Origin: Ochrobactrum chromiisoli
Lineage (GTDB): Bacteria; Pseudomonadota; Alphaproteobacteria; Rhizobiales; Rhizobiaceae
Direction: 5' to 3'
Length of the DNA stretch: 64,000 nt
Assembly (NCBI RefSeq): GCF_026241335.1
Contig: NZ_JAPHAV010000006.1
Coordinates: 159,110 to 223,109, forward strand
Within the stretch, counting starts at the first letter, position 1. Each line of letters opens with the position of its first letter. The position numbers and the translations under genes were made by a program. The notes under the pieces were generated by a model. The model made no database searches. It saw nothing but the letters and a program-made list of their open reading frames with translations, and was not told the origin of the DNA. Of this stretch, positions 1 to 11,982 are shown in pieces.

Positions 1-1005
1 GTCGTCGAAAATCTCAACGCCATTCCACGATCCCGTATGGGTGAAGCGACGCTTGACGCCACCAAATGCCCCAAGTCCACGACGAATATCGTCTGCCGAA
101 ATACCCAACTCATGTGCGACAGCAATCGCAGCCGTCGCATTGGAAACATTGTGCAGACCCGGCATTGGCAAGCGCAGATCCTTGATCTCGGTTGTTTCGC
201 CCTTGCGCGAACGGATCAGGACGTCAAACAGGCTGACAGCGCCGTCCATGCGATGATTGACAAAACGCACATCAGCCTGCGGGTTCTGCCCATAAGTCAC
301 AATGCGACGATCTTCGATGCGGCTGACCAGAGCCTGCACTTCAGGATGATCAAGGCACATCACGCCAAACCCATAAAACGGCACATTCTCAACGAACTGC
401 GCAAAAGCCGCGCGCACATTGTCGAAATTGCCATAGTGATCCAGATGTTCCGGATCGATATTGGTCACAACCGCAATATCGGCAGGCAGCTTAAGGAAGG
501 TGCCATCGCTTTCATCGGCTTCAACAACCATCCAGTCGCCGTCCCCCATGCGTGCATTGGTGCCGTAAGCATTGATGATGCCGCCATTGATAACCGTCGG
601 ATCAAGATGACCAGCATCAAGCAGCGCTGCGACCATCGACGTGGTCGTGGTCTTGCCGTGCGTGCCGCCAATGGCAACCGCACGACGAAAGCGCATCAGC
701 TCGGCCAGCATTTCCGCACGGCGAACGATCGGCAAAAGCTTTTCGCGCGCACTCACAAGTTCAGGATTGTTTTTGCGGATCGCCGTCGAGACAACGATGA
801 CTTCGGCATCGCCAAGGTTCTCGGCCTTGTGACCGACAAAGACTTCAATGCCCTTCTCGCGCAGACGCTGCACATTGGCGCTGTCCGACTGATCCGAACC
901 CTGAACCTTATAGCCGAGATTGTGCAGCACTTCCGCAATGCCGCTCATGCCAATGCCGCCGATCCCGATAAAATGGACAAGCCCGATATTCAGCGGCATT
1001 TTCAT
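1..1005 (-). CDS. murC: UDP-N-acetylmuramate--L-alanine ligase MurC (3' end cut by window)
   Basis: Cytoplasmic Mur ligase that adds L-alanine to UDP-MurNAc, the first step of the stem peptide. The visible 335 codons begin [20 protein letters not shown], with the N-terminal glycine-rich UDP-binding loop, followed by the ATP P-loop [10 protein letters not shown] near residue 112 and a central domain reading [12 protein letters not shown] and [11 protein letters not shown]. The C-terminal third (about 130 residues in a normal ~470-residue MurC) lies beyond base 1. The start ATG overlaps the murG stop by four bases, typical of translational coupling. It is the last gene of the dcw operon inside this window; murB, ddl and ftsQAZ would be expected beyond the edge, but that is an inference. 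Confidence 0.96.
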   Translation of the reverse strand, partial: MKMPLNIGLVHFIGIGGIGMSGIAEVLHNLGYKVQGSDQSDSANVQRLREKGIEVFVGHKAENLGDAEVIVVSTAIRKNNPELVSAREKLLPIVRRAEMLAELMRFRRAVAIGGTHGKTTTTSMVAALLDAGHLDPTVINGGIINAYGTNARMGDGDWMVVEADESDGTFLKLPADIAVVTNIDPEHLDHYGNFDNVRAAFAQFVENVPFYGFGVMCLDHPEVQALVSRIEDRRIVTYGQNPQADVRFVNHRMDGAVSLFDVLIRSRKGETTEIKDLRLPMPGLHNVSNATAAIAVAHELGISADDIRRGLGAFGGVKRRFTHTGSWNGVEIFDD

Positions 1006-2129
1006 GGCCGAGTTCCTTCTTTGAATTCCTGAACAGATTTACCTGCTGCAATAGCCTCTGCAAGATCGGCAAGCAACTGCGTGGCATCCGGCTTACCAAC
1101 GCTTTTTGCCGCTTTTGCCTGCTGTTCGAGCCTTTCAGGCGCATTCATGGCTGAACAGATGATTTCGGCGAGCCGCTGCGGTGTAAGCTCTGCCTGACGC
1201 ACGACCTCGCAACCTCCTGCCGCAGCAAGGGCCGCCGCATTCGCAGCCTGATCATGATCAAGCGCATGCGGAAACGGCACCAGCATGGCCGGACGGCCAA
1301 TCGCCGCAATTTCTGAAACGGTGGATGCGCCTGAGCGCGAAATCACAAAATGCGCATCTGCAATGCGCGCGGGCATGTCGTTGAAAAAGGGTGCCACATC
1401 GGCTGGAATTTTCAGCCTCTGATAGGCAGCACGGACGGATGCCTCGTCCTCTTTACGCGCCTGTTGTGTAATCAGCAGCCGTGCGCGTTCGCTCTCCGGC
1501 ATAAGCGCAATTGCTTCGGGAATAGCATTTGAGAAAAACTGCGCACCCTGACTACCACCGAATACCAGAAGGCGAAAACGCTGCCCCTCTTTGGCTGGCT
1601 TATAAGACGTGTTGGCAGCCGCAAGCACAGGCGGGCGAACCGGATTGCCGGTCGCAACGATCTTGTCAGAAAAAGCACCGCTTGTTTCTGGCAGGAACCC
1701 ACCAGCAATCGCTTTCACGCGCGAAGCCAGTCCCTTATTGGCTCGGCCCATGACAGCGTTCTGCTCATGGACAAGCGTCGGAATGCCCATATTGCCTGCT
1801 GCATAAAGCGGCGGCAATGTCGGATAGCCACCAAAGCCTGCGACAAGCTTCGGCTTGAGGCGACGAAACAATTTGCGGCTGTCGAGATTACCCTGCCACA
1901 ACGACCACAATGTGCGTGCCAGCGCAATTGGATTGCGTCCGGCGATGGTGGCAGAGCGGATCACGTGCACATGGTCCTCTGCAAAGGCACCGGCAAAACG
2001 CTGCGCCCGTGCATCGGTCGCCAGATGCACGTCCCATCCGCGAGACTTCAATTCGTGCGCCAGCGCTTCAGCTGGAAACAGATGACCGCCCGTTCCCCCG
2101 GCGGCCAATACGATTACGCCTTTTCCCAT
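1002..2129 (-). CDS. murG: UDP-GlcNAc:lipid I N-acetylglucosaminyltransferase MurG
   Basis: Peripheral inner-membrane GT28 enzyme that converts lipid I to lipid II. The start [20 protein letters not shown] was chosen because the glycine-rich GGTGGH loop must sit near the N terminus; an upstream in-frame start would add 13 non-conserved residues overlapping the intergenic space. The C-terminal domain has [15 protein letters not shown] and the donor-binding [23 protein letters not shown] block. Length 375 residues is normal for the family. Seven bases separate it from ftsW, and its stop overlaps murC, so it is co-transcribed with the dcw operon. Confidence 0.97.
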   Translation of the reverse strand: MGKGVIVLAAGGTGGHLFPAEALAHELKSRGWDVHLATDARAQRFAGAFAEDHVHVIRSATIAGRNPIALARTLWSLWQGNLDSRKLFRRLKPKLVAGFGGYPTLPPLYAAGNMGIPTLVHEQNAVMGRANKGLASRVKAIAGGFLPETSGAFSDKIVATGNPVRPPVLAAANTSYKPAKEGQRFRLLVFGGSQGAQFFSNAIPEAIALMPESERARLLITQQARKEDEASVRAAYQRLKIPADVAPFFNDMPARIADAHFVISRSGASTVSEIAAIGRPAMLVPFPHALDHDQAANAAALAAAGGCEVVRQAELTPQRLAEIICSAMNAPERLEQQAKAAKSVGKPDATQLLADLAEAIAAGKSVQEFKEGTRP

Positions 2130-2136
2130 AATCCCC

Positions 2137-3285
2137 TCACAAAGCCGGAATGCGCTCGCCCATACCAACCGTATGCGTCATGCGCGCTTCCGGGCGACGA
2201 CGGGTCAGCGCCAGCAAAATGCCCATCGTGATTGCAATAGCGACCAGCGAGGAACCACCATAAGAAATGAATGGAAGCGTCATGCCCTTGGCAGGCATCA
2301 GATGCAGATTAACGGCCATGTTAATAATCGACTGGAAGCCGAACAGAATCACGATGCCCGACACAGCCAGACGTGTGAATGCGTCACGCTCGCGAAGCGC
2401 AATCGAAAGCCCGCGGATCACGATAAAAGCGAAAAGCGCCATGATGATCATGCAGAGAATGATGCCATATTCTTCTGCGGCAACTGAAAAGATAAAATCG
2501 GTGTGACTGTCTGGAATACTGCGCTTGACGATGCCTTCACCCGGCCCCTGGCCGAACCAGCCACCGCGCAAAAGAGCCTCACGCCCCATATCCACCTGAA
2601 ACGTATCACCTTCACCCGTCATAAAGCGATTAACACGGCCCGCAACGTGATCCAGTGTCATATAGGCACCGAAAGCACCGACCGCTGCAATACCGCCAAG
2701 GACCAGAATCCACAGCATCGGCAGACCGGCGAGGAAGAACATTGCGCCCCATGTGCCGGTGGTAAGCATGGTCTGACCAAAGTCGGGCTGCAACATCAAC
2801 AATCCGGCCGTCACACAAAACAGCATCATCGCCAGAAAATAGCCCGGCATCTCACCACCGCGTTCACGCTCGGAGAAAAGCCAGGCGCAGATGACCACAA
2901 AGGCTGGCTTCATGAATTCAGACGGCTGAATAGACAAGCCTGCAAGGCTCACCCATCGACGCGCACCCTTGATCTCGATACCCACAAAAAGTGCGGCCGC
3001 CATCAAAAACAGCGACACACAAAGCAGCACCAGCGCAAAGCGCCGGATCTGGCGTGGTGTCAAAAACGACACGCCAATCATCACAATCAGAGCCGGGATC
3101 ATGAAGAAGATCTGACGCTCAACAAAATGGAAGCTGTTAAGGCCAATGCGCTGTGCAACGGCAGGACTTGCCGCAAAGGACAACAGCACACCAAGCCCCA
3201 TCAGAGCCAGACATGCAGCCAGAAAGTAACGGTCGATTGTCCACCACCAGTTGGCGACAGGACCACGGTCAACGCGACTTACCAT
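2137..3285 (-). CDS. ftsW: SEDS peptidoglycan polymerase FtsW
   Basis: Polytopic SEDS-family glycosyltransferase that polymerises lipid II at the septum with its partner FtsI. The 382-residue product has about ten hydrophobic segments and the conserved SEDS blocks [24 protein letters not shown] and [12 protein letters not shown] short cytoplasmic N terminus ([18 protein letters not shown]) precedes the first membrane span. Its ATG shares one base with the murD stop (TGATG), so translation is coupled. FtsW rather than RodA is favoured by its place between murD and murG. Confidence 0.97.
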   Translation of the reverse strand: MVSRVDRGPVANWWWTIDRYFLAACLALMGLGVLLSFAASPAVAQRIGLNSFHFVERQIFFMIPALIVMIGVSFLTPRQIRRFALVLLCVSLFLMAAALFVGIEIKGARRWVSLAGLSIQPSEFMKPAFVVICAWLFSERERGGEMPGYFLAMMLFCVTAGLLMLQPDFGQTMLTTGTWGAMFFLAGLPMLWILVLGGIAAVGAFGAYMTLDHVAGRVNRFMTGEGDTFQVDMGREALLRGGWFGQGPGEGIVKRSIPDSHTDFIFSVAAEEYGIILCMIIMALFAFIVIRGLSIALRERDAFTRLAVSGIVILFGFQSIINMAVNLHLMPAKGMTLPFISYGGSSLVAIAITMGILLALTRRRPEARMTHTVGMGERIPAL

Positions 3286-4688
3286 CAGCTTTCCCTTCCA
3301 ATTGGTTCAATACCGGGGAGCGTGAGAACGGTGGTGCGGAATGCATCACCACGTTTTTCAAAATTCTGAAACTGATCAAAGCTTGCACAAGCCGGTGAAA
3401 GCAGAACCACGGGTTCGCTTGCCGCATCATTGCCTGCATCGCGCGCGGCGTGCTCAACCGCAACAGCCAGCGTGTCGGAAATCTCAAATGGCACGGCGTC
3501 GCCCAGCGTCGCAGCAAACTGTGCTGCCGCTTCACCAATCAGATAGGCTTTTGTTATACGCGGAAAGAATTCCGACAAAGCGCTGATACCGCCAGCCTTG
3601 GGCACACCGCCGGCGATCCAGTAAATATGATCAGCAAAAGACGACAACGCCGGAGCTGTCGCCTCCGCATTGGTCGCCTTTGAATCATTGACGAACAGAA
3701 CCTTGCCGCGATGGCCAACCTGTTCCATGCGATGCGCAAGACCCGGAAAAGTTTTCAAACCCGCACGAATTTCTTCAATTGATAGGCCCACCGACAAACA
3801 GGCCGCAATTGCAGCCAACGCGTTCTGCGCATTATGCGCGCCGCGCAAAGAGCCAATGCCTTCAAGGGAAGCCAGTTCTTCGGCTTTGCCATTTGTGGCA
3901 CAATAAAGCTTTGCGCCTTCGGCGAAGCTTCCGTTTTCAAGCCGCTTATCCTTGGAGATCCTTGCAACGTTTACGCTGCTGCTTTCAAGACGATCTGCGA
4001 TACCCGCACAATATGCATCATCCACGCCGATGATTGCCACGCCGCTATTCGCAACCAGCCGTTCTTTGATAGCGGCATAGTTTTCCATCGAGCCGTGGCG
4101 ATCAAGATGATCCGGCGTCAGGTTCAGCAGAATACCGGCAGTCGGGTTCAGCGATGGTGCGAGATCAATCTGATAAGACGAGCACTCAACCACATAGAAA
4201 CGGCCTGGCGCAGGCGCTTCCAATGTGAGGATTGCTGTACCGATATTGCCGCCGAGTTGCATGTCGCGGCCTGAAGCCTTGATGATATGGGCAATCAGTG
4301 CGGTTGTGGTGGATTTGCCGTTTGTGCCGGTGATGGCGATAAACGGACAATCGGGTGCAATATGATTGCGCTCGCGAACAAAGAGTTCGACATCACCAAT
4401 AATTTCAACGCCATTTGCACGAGCCAGATCAACGCTCCAATGTGGCTTCGGATGGGTCAGCGGCACGCCGGGTGAAAGCACAAAGGCAGCGAACTGTGAC
4501 CAGTCCGCCTGCCTCAAATCCCCCGTCGCAATGCCTGCGCTCTGCGCACGTGCCACACTGTCGGGATTATCGTCCCAGGCAATGATCTTCGCACCACCGG
4601 CAACGATTGCCTTGGCGGTGGCGATGCCCGACCCGCCCAGTCCGAAGAGGGCGATAGTCTTGTCTTTAAGGGCGGTGATCGGGATCAT
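3285..4688 (-). CDS. murD: UDP-N-acetylmuramoyl-L-alanine--D-glutamate ligase MurD
   Basis: Cytoplasmic Mur ligase that adds D-glutamate to UDP-MurNAc-L-Ala. The protein (467 residues) opens with a Rossmann-like loop [15 protein letters not shown], then the ATP P-loop [16 protein letters not shown] near residue 118, the [17 protein letters not shown] central motif, and the [13 protein letters not shown]-terminal substrate block diagnostic of MurD. Ten bases separate it from mraY upstream. Nothing unusual is seen. Confidence 0.97.
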   Translation of the reverse strand: MIPITALKDKTIALFGLGGSGIATAKAIVAGGAKIIAWDDNPDSVARAQSAGIATGDLRQADWSQFAAFVLSPGVPLTHPKPHWSVDLARANGVEIIGDVELFVRERNHIAPDCPFIAITGTNGKSTTTALIAHIIKASGRDMQLGGNIGTAILTLEAPAPGRFYVVECSSYQIDLAPSLNPTAGILLNLTPDHLDRHGSMENYAAIKERLVANSGVAIIGVDDAYCAGIADRLESSSVNVARISKDKRLENGSFAEGAKLYCATNGKAEELASLEGIGSLRGAHNAQNALAAIAACLSVGLSIEEIRAGLKTFPGLAHRMEQVGHRGKVLFVNDSKATNAEATAPALSSFADHIYWIAGGVPKAGGISALSEFFPRITKAYLIGEAAAQFAATLGDAVPFEISDTLAVAVEHAARDAGNDAASEPVVLLSPACASFDQFQNFEKRGDAFRTTVLTLPGIEPIGRES

Positions 4689-4698
4689 TCTGTTTGCC

Positions 4699-5781
4699 TT
4701 ATCTCAGCTTCAATGTGGAAAGGCCGATCATGGCAAGGATAATTGCCACGATCCAGAAACGAATCACGACCTGACTTTCTGTCCAGCCCTTCTTTTCAAA
4801 ATGATGATGAATCGGGGCCATCAGGAACACGCGCTTGCCAGTGAGCTTGAACGAACCAACCTGAATAATGACCGAAAGTGCCTCCATGACAAAGAGGCCG
4901 CCAATGATGGCAAGAACGATTTCGTGCTTGGTCGCAACAGCAACCGTACCAAGCATACCGCCCAATGCCAGCGAGCCGGTATCACCCATGAAGATTGCAG
5001 CCGGAGGCGCATTGAACCAGAGAAAGCCAAGCCCGGCGCCGATAACAGCACCAAGCACCACGGCCAGCTCGCCCGTACCCGGAACAAAATGGATCTGAAG
5101 GTAATCGGCAAAGATCGCATTACCCGAAAGATAGGCGATGAAGCCAAAAGATGCAGCCGCGACCATCACAGGCACGATAGCAAGACCATCAAGACCGTCA
5201 GTCAGGTTCACCGCATTGCCAGCGCCAACCATGACAAAGGCTGCCAATGGAATGAAGAACCAGCCAAGATTAAGCACAAACTGCTTCACAAACGGAAATG
5301 TCAGCGACGAGGAGAATGGCTCCTGCCCTGCCCGCATGATGATGAAGGCTGCAACGGCTGCAATCAGGAACTCGATAGCCAGACGTGATTTGCCGGAAAA
5401 ACCTTTGTCCGACTGCTTCGTAACTTTCAGATAATCGTCATAAAAGCCGATGGCGCCAAAACCCACCGTAACCATCAACACAACCCAGACGTAGATACTG
5501 GAAAGGTTGGCCCACAAAAAGCAGGAGACCAAAATACCGGTCATGATCATCAGGCCGCCCATGGTAGGCGTACCGGCTTTTTTGAAATGTGTCTGAGGAC
5601 CGTCAGCGCGGATCGGCTGACCTTTTCCCTGTCGCACGCGCAGCGCATTGATGATCGTGGGGCCAAAAAGGAACACGATCAACGCCGAGGTGATCATCGC
5701 GCCGCCAGTGCGGAACGTGATGTAGCGAAACACGTTAAACGGTGTCACATGCTCGGCGAAGATTGAAAGAAGCATCAACAT
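4699..5781 (-). CDS. mraY: phospho-N-acetylmuramoyl-pentapeptide transferase MraY
   Basis: Integral membrane enzyme that transfers phospho-MurNAc-pentapeptide to undecaprenyl phosphate, forming lipid I. About ten hydrophobic spans are seen in 360 residues. Diagnostic motifs are [10 protein letters not shown] with the preceding [19 protein letters not shown], the [10 protein letters not shown] catalytic loop, [12 protein letters not shown], and the [13 protein letters not shown] histidine loop near the C terminus. Start [20 protein letters not shown] matches the usual short periplasmic N terminus. Flanked by murF (25-base gap) and murD in the same operon. Confidence 0.97.
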   Translation of the reverse strand: MLMLLSIFAEHVTPFNVFRYITFRTGGAMITSALIVFLFGPTIINALRVRQGKGQPIRADGPQTHFKKAGTPTMGGLMIMTGILVSCFLWANLSSIYVWVVLMVTVGFGAIGFYDDYLKVTKQSDKGFSGKSRLAIEFLIAAVAAFIIMRAGQEPFSSSLTFPFVKQFVLNLGWFFIPLAAFVMVGAGNAVNLTDGLDGLAIVPVMVAAASFGFIAYLSGNAIFADYLQIHFVPGTGELAVVLGAVIGAGLGFLWFNAPPAAIFMGDTGSLALGGMLGTVAVATKHEIVLAIIGGLFVMEALSVIIQVGSFKLTGKRVFLMAPIHHHFEKKGWTESQVVIRFWIVAIILAMIGLSTLKLR

Positions 5782-5806
5782 GCGGAGAAAATTCCCTCAA
5801 AAACTG

Positions 5807-7240
5807 CTACTCGGCAGGCACCACTGGCGGAAACTGGCTGGTCAGCGCCTTGACGATTTTGGAGAAGCCAATCCCCTTGGATGATTTCACCATGACAACA
5901 TCGCCGGGACGCACAGCCTTCGTCACCAGCGGCAACAATTCATCGGTGCTCTGCCTGTATTCGACGTGAATTTCAACCGGCAAAGCATTTTTGAGCACCG
6001 ACATTTCGCGTCCGCCGATATAAACCGCGTTCACTTCTGCATCGACAATGGGACGCGCAAGATCAGCATGAAGCTTCCCGGACTGACGACCAAGCTCCAG
6101 CATATCACCAAGAACAGCGATGCGGCGTCCACGCGGTCCTTGCGGCGGGGTGGCCTGCAAAAGCGAAAGAGAAGCGCGCATCGAGGTCGGATTGGCATTG
6201 TAACTTTCATCGATCAGCGTGAAGGAACCACCGTCTGGATGTTCCAGCACATGGCGTGCACCGCGTCCGCCTTCAGCGGTCAGCGTTGCCATGGCGATGG
6301 CAACCTTGGCCATATCTGCACCAACGAGATGGGCCGCGCCAAGAACCGCAAGCATATTCTGCACAATATGCCGTCCCGGCATACCGACTTTGACGACGGC
6401 TTCTTCATCACCGATCTTCACCGTCATACAGGAGCAGGTCGGATGCATCTTCACTTCACGCAGGCGGTAGTCAGAACGGGCATTTTCACCGAAAGTCACC
6501 ACATGTTCGACGCCTGCCTGCGCAGCGAGGTCTTCAAGCTGCTTGAAACGCTTGTCGTCGCGGTTGAGCAACGCATAACCGCCCGGCACAACACCTTCAA
6601 AAATCTCGGCTTTGGCTGTTGCAATTTCTTCAAGATTGGCGAAATGGCCAAGGTGGGCCGGAGCAATCAAAGTAATCAGTGCTACATGCGGACGAACCAT
6701 TTTCACCAGCGGGCGAATTTCGTCATGATGGTTCATGCCGATTTCGAACACACCATAATCTGTATCGGCAGGCATACGGGCGAGCGTCAGCGGCACACCC
6801 CAGTGATTGTTAAATGACGCGACCGATGCGTGAACTTTGCCGCAATCAGCCAGCACATGACGCAATGCTTCCTTCGTCGTTGTTTTTCCCACAGACCCGG
6901 TCACAGCAATGATCTGCGCTTTGGAGCGCGCACGCGAGGCAATACCAAGCTTGATCAACGCTTCAAGGACATCATCAACCACGATCATCGGCACTTTGAG
7001 ATTGCCAAGAGCAGGCAGACGGGATTCGTTGACCACCAGAAGACCAGCACCAGCAGCCATGGCCGCTGTTGCAAAGTCATGACCGTCAAACAATTCACCC
7101 TTAATTGCGAAAAACGCTTCGCCCTCTTTCAACGTGCGGCTATCAATAGAAATGCCGGTAATTCCGGCAGGCATGGTGCCAACAGGACGACCTTCCATGG
7201 CCTCGACCATATCGGCAGATGCCCAAAGCCAGTCACTCAT
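5807..7240 (-). CDS. murF: UDP-MurNAc-tripeptide:D-Ala-D-Ala ligase MurF
   Basis: Last cytoplasmic stem-peptide ligase; adds D-Ala-D-Ala to UDP-MurNAc-tripeptide. The 477-residue product has an N-terminal substrate domain ([18 protein letters not shown]), the P-loop [18 protein letters not shown] near residue 115, the [11 protein letters not shown] and [11 protein letters not shown] motifs of MurF, and the [17 protein letters not shown] block of the C-terminal half. Start overlaps the murE stop by four bases. Context and motifs leave little doubt. Confidence 0.97.
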   Translation of the reverse strand: MSDWLWASADMVEAMEGRPVGTMPAGITGISIDSRTLKEGEAFFAIKGELFDGHDFATAAMAAGAGLLVVNESRLPALGNLKVPMIVVDDVLEALIKLGIASRARSKAQIIAVTGSVGKTTTKEALRHVLADCGKVHASVASFNNHWGVPLTLARMPADTDYGVFEIGMNHHDEIRPLVKMVRPHVALITLIAPAHLGHFANLEEIATAKAEIFEGVVPGGYALLNRDDKRFKQLEDLAAQAGVEHVVTFGENARSDYRLREVKMHPTCSCMTVKIGDEEAVVKVGMPGRHIVQNMLAVLGAAHLVGADMAKVAIAMATLTAEGGRGARHVLEHPDGGSFTLIDESYNANPTSMRASLSLLQATPPQGPRGRRIAVLGDMLELGRQSGKLHADLARPIVDAEVNAVYIGGREMSVLKNALPVEIHVEYRQSTDELLPLVTKAVRPGDVVMVKSSKGIGFSKIVKALTSQFPPVVPAE

Positions 7241-8703
7241 TTCTTATTCTCCTCAAGACGTGCAGCAAGCGCTGCCGCCACTTCCGCATGATCGGAGAAA
7301 GGAAGCGTAAGGTCACCGACAATCTGGCCTTCCTCGTGGCCTTTGCCCGCAACAACCAGCGTATCGCCGGGCATCATCATCGACACAGCGGTAAAGATCG
7401 CTTCACGCCGATCACCAATTTCGGTCGCACCGGGCGCCGCAGCCATAATTTCCGAACGGATCTGTGCAGGCACTTCCGAGCGTGGATTGTCGTCAGTCAC
7501 GATCGCAACATCCGCCAGACGCGCAGCGATTTCTCCCATGATCGGGCGCTTGCCCTTGTCGCGATCGCCGCCACAGCCAAACACCACGATGACGCGGCCA
7601 GTCGTGAATGGGCGCACCGATGTGAGAACATTTTCAAGTGCTTCCGGCTTATGCGCATAGTCCACATAGGCAGGAGCGCCCTCTTCCGTGGCACCAACCA
7701 GATCAAGACGGCCCGGCGCCCCTTTAAGGCGTTCAAGCGCACGCATGGCGGCTGCAACCGGAACACCTGTGACCATGGCAAGGCCAGCTGAAACAAGCGC
7801 ATTGGCAACCTGAAAATCACCGGCCAACGGCAATTCAATCTCAAATATTTCATCGCCAATACGCACTTCAACGTGCTGGCGGAAGCGCTCATGCTCAACA
7901 CGTTTGATGGTGATGAAATCACCCTTGCGGCCGACTGTCTTCACATCGCAACCAGCAGCTTTTGCCGCTTCTATTGCCTGGGGCGAGAACTGGTCATCTG
8001 CAAAAATGATTGCAGGCGATCCCTTTGGCAGCAAAGTGTCGAACAGGCGCATCTTGGCATGCAGATATTCTTCGATCGTCGCATGATAATCCATGTGATC
8101 GCGACCAAGATTGGTGAAAGCACCTGCGGCCAACTTCACACCATCAAGACGACGCTGATCAAGACCATGCGATGACGCTTCCATCGCGGCATGGGTCACA
8201 CCTTCATCGGCCAGTTCTGCGAGCACAAGCTGCAACTCAACCGGATCCGGTGTTGTCAGCGAGTTGTAATCGCTGCGCGTTGGCGAAAATACGCCTGTGG
8301 TCCCGATATTGGCAGCCGGAAAACCCGCATAAGCCCAAATCTGGCGCGTAAACGAAGCGACAGACGTCTTGCCGCTGGTGCCTGTCACTGCAACCATGAC
8401 CTCAGGTTGCTTGCCGTAAAACTGTGCGCTGGCAACCGCCAGCGCATGGCGTGGATCTTCCACATGCACAACGGGTACGGCTGCATTGCTAATAATCGTA
8501 TCTTTACCGGCAATGATCGCAGCAGCGCCACGGCTGATAGCATCCGCAGCAAAAACAGCACCATCGGCCTTCACACCTTTGAGCGCGGCAAAAAGAAAAC
8601 CGCGCTGCACTTTCCGGGAGTCCGACGTAACACCCGTGATTTCCAGATCACCCGCCGAACCGGAGGTAAGTTCCTTAAAAAGTGCGATGTCTTTCAACTT
8701 CAT
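7237..8703 (-). CDS. murE: UDP-MurNAc-L-Ala-D-Glu:meso-diaminopimelate ligase MurE
   Basis: Cytoplasmic ligase that adds the third stem-peptide residue. The C-terminal motif DDNPRSE marks specificity for meso-diaminopimelate rather than lysine. Other motifs are [20 protein letters not shown] at the N terminus, the P-loop [18 protein letters not shown], and [16 protein letters not shown]. The start [12 protein letters not shown] was preferred: the longer reading frame would add 19 poorly conserved residues. A second ATG six bases upstream is also possible. Sixty bases separate it from ftsI, the largest gap inside the operon. Confidence 0.95.
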   Translation of the reverse strand: MKLKDIALFKELTSGSAGDLEITGVTSDSRKVQRGFLFAALKGVKADGAVFAADAISRGAAAIIAGKDTIISNAAVPVVHVEDPRHALAVASAQFYGKQPEVMVAVTGTSGKTSVASFTRQIWAYAGFPAANIGTTGVFSPTRSDYNSLTTPDPVELQLVLAELADEGVTHAAMEASSHGLDQRRLDGVKLAAGAFTNLGRDHMDYHATIEEYLHAKMRLFDTLLPKGSPAIIFADDQFSPQAIEAAKAAGCDVKTVGRKGDFITIKRVEHERFRQHVEVRIGDEIFEIELPLAGDFQVANALVSAGLAMVTGVPVAAAMRALERLKGAPGRLDLVGATEEGAPAYVDYAHKPEALENVLTSVRPFTTGRVIVVFGCGGDRDKGKRPIMGEIAARLADVAIVTDDNPRSEVPAQIRSEIMAAAPGATEIGDRREAIFTAVSMMMPGDTLVVAGKGHEEGQIVGDLTLPFSDHAEVAAALAARLEENKK

Positions 8704-8763
8704 GGTCATACCAATTCCAGTTACAGTGTGCAGACGGTCAGGTTTTACATGCAATTGCACAAA

Positions 8764-10527
8764 TCAGTCATTTGCAGAATCAGCAAAGGCCAATTCAGAC
8801 TCTGCTGGCGCAAATTCGAGTCGAAAATCGGGCTTTACTCCCAAAAAAGTGGCTGAACGGCGAATAATGTCAGCCACCATTGGCGCAGCATTGAGACCGG
8901 CGGTTGCGCTATACTTGCCTTCTTCCGGTTTCGGTTCGTCGATAATCGTCAGAACGACATAGGTTGGATCGTCCATCGGAAAGGATGCAAGGAAGGCGTT
9001 GAAGCGCACATCTTTCGAATAACGGCCATGCACAACCTTTTCAGCAGTGCCGGTTTTGCCGCCAACGCGATAGCCCTGAACGGTGGCGCGCTTGCCAGAA
9101 CCGCCGGGCGCTGTCGCGTTCAAACGATAGAGATAGCGCATATCGGCGGAAACCTGCGGATGGATGACCTGCTTTGCAACCTTATCGGCTTCAGCCTGGG
9201 TTCGGGTCAGGAAGGTTGGTTCAATCAGCTTGCCACCATTCATCAATGCTGCCGCACCCACTGCTGTCTGAAGCGGTGTCGTCATCATGCCGTGACCAAA
9301 CGCAATGGTCATGGAGTTAACTTTCTTCCAGACGCGTGGTTCGACAGGACGGGCAACTTCTGGCAACTCCGTCTCCATGCGGTCCAGCAAACCCATTTTC
9401 TTCAAAAATGCGCGATGGCCTTCAATGCCCACAACATTGGCCTCATGACCAGAGCCAATATTGGAAGAGAAGATAAAAACCTCTGGCAGCGTCAACACAC
9501 GGCCCTTACCGTGGAAGTCGCGGATCGTCTGGCGACCAATCACCAGCGGACGCGATGCATCGATGCGCGAATTAAGCGTAAATTTACCCGAGTCGAGCGC
9601 CATTGCCGTGGTGAAGCTCTTGATCGTCGAGCCCATTTCATAGGTGCCTGCCGACATACGGTTGAGGCGATCCTTATCAAGCGCATGCACGGGATTGTTC
9701 GGATCAAAATCCGGCACCGAAGCCATGGCGATCACTTCGCCGGTCTTCACGTTGAGAACGACCGCACCCGCTGCAATTGCACGATACCGTTCAACAGCCT
9801 TCACCAGCACGTCACGCATGATGTGCTGCACGCGAATATCAATGGAAAGTTTGACCGGTTCCAGCGATTGTGCCGTCGCCATACCCGCAGCGCGCAGATC
9901 GCTCAGGCCCTGACTGTCGATATATTTCTCCATGCCGGCAATGCCCTGGTTATCGACATTGACGAGGCCAAGAATATGCGAAGCGGTCGGACCACCGGGA
10001 TAAAAACGACGCTTTTCGGTGCGAAAACCAATGCCCGGAACACCGAGCGCCATGATCTGGCTCTGCTGACGCGGTGTCAGGCCACGCTTGATCCAGACAA
10101 AACCCGCACCGCTCTTCAGACGACGATAGGTCGTTTCCCAATCAAGATCAGGAATGACCGTTGAAAGCAGTTCAATGGTTTCATCGGGATCGACAATCTT
10201 GCGCGGTTCGGCGAAAAGCGATGATGTTTTAATGTCAGTGGCAAGAATTTCGCCATTGCGATCCAGAATATCGGGTCGCGATGCAAGCTGATGCACTGCT
10301 GGACCGTTTGACTCCTCATCTTCGCCGCCGATCACACCAAAATAGACCAGCTTCCCACCGATCACACCATAAATGCCAACGAAGCAGACAATCGCCATCC
10401 AAAGACGATTGCGGGCACGGTTGCCGTTCTTTTTACGCGAGCCGACAAACGCCATATTGCCAGCCGGCTCCATGCCGTCATGAATGTTCTGTTTGTTCTT
10501 TTTGGAGAACCCGAGCTTCAGCCGCAT
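8764..10527 (-). CDS. ftsI: septal peptidoglycan transpeptidase FtsI (PBP3)
   Basis: Class B penicillin-binding protein that crosslinks septal peptidoglycan with FtsW. The 587-residue product has a basic cytoplasmic tail, one membrane anchor at roughly residues 42-62, a PBP dimerisation domain, and a transpeptidase domain with the three active-site motifs STIK (in YEMGSTIKSFT), SSN (in FSSNIGSG) and KTGT (in VGGKTGTAEK). It begins two bases after the ftsL stop. The N-terminal tail (MRLKLGFSKKNKQN...) is longer than in Escherichia coli, which is common in Rhizobiales. Confidence 0.97.
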   Translation of the reverse strand: MRLKLGFSKKNKQNIHDGMEPAGNMAFVGSRKKNGNRARNRLWMAIVCFVGIYGVIGGKLVYFGVIGGEDEESNGPAVHQLASRPDILDRNGEILATDIKTSSLFAEPRKIVDPDETIELLSTVIPDLDWETTYRRLKSGAGFVWIKRGLTPRQQSQIMALGVPGIGFRTEKRRFYPGGPTASHILGLVNVDNQGIAGMEKYIDSQGLSDLRAAGMATAQSLEPVKLSIDIRVQHIMRDVLVKAVERYRAIAAGAVVLNVKTGEVIAMASVPDFDPNNPVHALDKDRLNRMSAGTYEMGSTIKSFTTAMALDSGKFTLNSRIDASRPLVIGRQTIRDFHGKGRVLTLPEVFIFSSNIGSGHEANVVGIEGHRAFLKKMGLLDRMETELPEVARPVEPRVWKKVNSMTIAFGHGMMTTPLQTAVGAAALMNGGKLIEPTFLTRTQAEADKVAKQVIHPQVSADMRYLYRLNATAPGGSGKRATVQGYRVGGKTGTAEKVVHGRYSKDVRFNAFLASFPMDDPTYVVLTIIDEPKPEEGKYSATAGLNAAPMVADIIRRSATFLGVKPDFRLEFAPAESELAFADSAND

Positions 10528-10529
10528 GA

Positions 10530-10931
10530 TCAGTGCCTCGCTCCATTTTTCTTGATGCTTCCTGTGGTCGTTGCGTCTGGCTTCAGAACACCGCTTGCGA
10601 CCAGTTCGTCACTGCCGGAAATCAGCTTCTGAATGTCGTCCAGCTGACGCTCAGGAATATCTTCAACGCCCATAGCAAACTGTTCAGCTTCAATGGGTGC
10701 AAGTTTCAACTCGTCCGCATAAACACCAACAAGGCTCTGCAAACGGCCCGGCTGTCTCATCAATGCCCAATCCGCGCGCAACAGCGTAATCGTGTCCTTT
10801 TCGGAATCGATCTGACGCTTCAATTTTGCAATGACAGCGATCTGCCGTTCCGCATCATATTTGATGGTATAGGTGATCGTTGCTGCCACCAGCATCGCCG
10901 CTATCATGATGAGTTCAAAAGTACGCAGCAC
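10530..10931 (-). CDS. ftsL: cell division protein FtsL
   Basis: Small bitopic division protein that bridges FtsQ/FtsB and the FtsWI synthase. The 133-residue product has a membrane span right at the N terminus (about residues 6-24, IMIAAMLVAATITYTIKY), followed by a charged coiled-coil-like stretch (AKLKRQIDSEKDTITLL) and a poorly conserved tail. Sequence conservation in FtsL is weak; the call rests on size, topology and the fixed position between rsmH and ftsI, four and two bases away respectively. Confidence 0.9.
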   Translation of the reverse strand: MLRTFELIMIAAMLVAATITYTIKYDAERQIAVIAKLKRQIDSEKDTITLLRADWALMRQPGRLQSLVGVYADELKLAPIEAEQFAMGVEDIPERQLDDIQKLISGSDELVASGVLKPDATTTGSIKKNGARH

Positions 10932-10935
10932 TCGT

Positions 10936-11982
10936 TCAACTCCGGGTCAGTTCATGCGTTTCAGGCAGCTTTGGCAGCCCGAACAGCGAAAGATCATCTT
11001 CAAGAGGCGGATTTTCAGTTCTCACACCCGCACGCAATTTTGCGGAACGGGCACGAGGATTGCGCTCTTCTTCTTCAACACTCGGCCCAACAGCCCCCTT
11101 CACCGCAGCCGTAAAGCTGGGAAGACGCACGTGGGTTTCCGGCAGATGCCGCGATCCGGCACTGCCACCGGCGCGATCTGCAAAGTAACGCTTGACCATC
11201 CGGTCTTCGAGCGAGTGGAAGGTTACGACAACCAAACGGCCACCCGGTTTAAGAACGCGTTCTGCCGCAAGCAGTGCACGCGCCAATTCACCAAGCTCGT
11301 CATTCACATAAATGCGCAGCGCCTGAAACACACGCGTTGCCGGATGAATAGGCACTTTCGGATTGCGCCCGACCAGCGCTTCAATGGCATTGGCGAGATC
11401 AAGCGTGCGTGTGAAAGGCTGCGCTTCGCGCCGCTTTTCAATCATGCGCGCGATACGCCCCGCATGGCGTTCCTCGCCAAGAAAATTAAAGATGCGCGCC
11501 AGATCACCCATCTTCAGACGGTTCACCACATCGGCAGCACTTGGCCCCTTGCGGGACATGCGCATGTCGAGCGGACCATCTTTCTGAAATGAAAACCCAC
11601 GCTCAGCTTCATCGATTTGCATCGATGAGACACCAATATCAAGCACAACACCATCAACTTTCGCGCCGTCGCCCAGAACCTGCTCAACAGCCTGATCCAG
11701 CCTGGAAAACTGGCTTTCAACCAGCGTAAGCCGATCATCGAACTGCCTGACCATGGCCTGTCCGGCGTCAATCGCGGTGGGATCACGGTCGATTGCAATA
11801 ACATTCGCCCCCTGCTCCAGAACGCACCGCGTGTAACCCCCTGCACCGAATGTGCCATCGACGATTATTTTGCCGGTTTCGGGCTTCAGAGCATCAATCA
11901 CTTCGGAGATAAGCACCGGAACGTGACGGACCTGAGCCCCTTCGGCTTGAGATTGGTCTCCGCCGAGGCTAGCCATCATCAC
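10936..11982 (-). CDS. rsmH: 16S rRNA (cytosine1402-N4)-methyltransferase RsmH (MraW)
   Basis: SAM-dependent methyltransferase that modifies C1402 in the 16S rRNA decoding centre. The 348-residue product has [13 protein letters not shown] at the N terminus, the SAM loop [34 protein letters not shown] and the [16 protein letters not shown] block, all characteristic of MraW. It is the first gene of the dcw operon here. [10 protein letters not shown] offers three adjacent ATG starts; the exact one is unclear. In most bacteria mraZ sits just upstream, but here it is absent. Confidence 0.96.
   Translation of the reverse strand: MMMASLGGDQSQAEGAQVRHVPVLISEVIDALKPETGKIIVDGTFGAGGYTRCVLEQGANVIAIDRDPTAIDAGQAMVRQFDDRLTLVESQFSRLDQAVEQVLGDGAKVDGVVLDIGVSSMQIDEAERGFSFQKDGPLDMRMSRKGPSAADVVNRLKMGDLARIFNFLGEERHAGRIARMIEKRREAQPFTRTLDLANAIEALVGRNPKVPIHPATRVFQALRIYVNDELGELARALLAAERVLKPGGRLVVVTFHSLEDRMVKRYFADRAGGSAGSRHLPETHVRLPSFTAAVKGAVGPSVEEEERNPRARSAKLRAGVRTENPPLEDDLSLFGLPKLPETHELTRS

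Noticed and set aside
37..1032. Long plus-strand open frame over murC
   Set aside because: It is the antisense shadow of murC, whose minus-strand frame has all ligase motifs.
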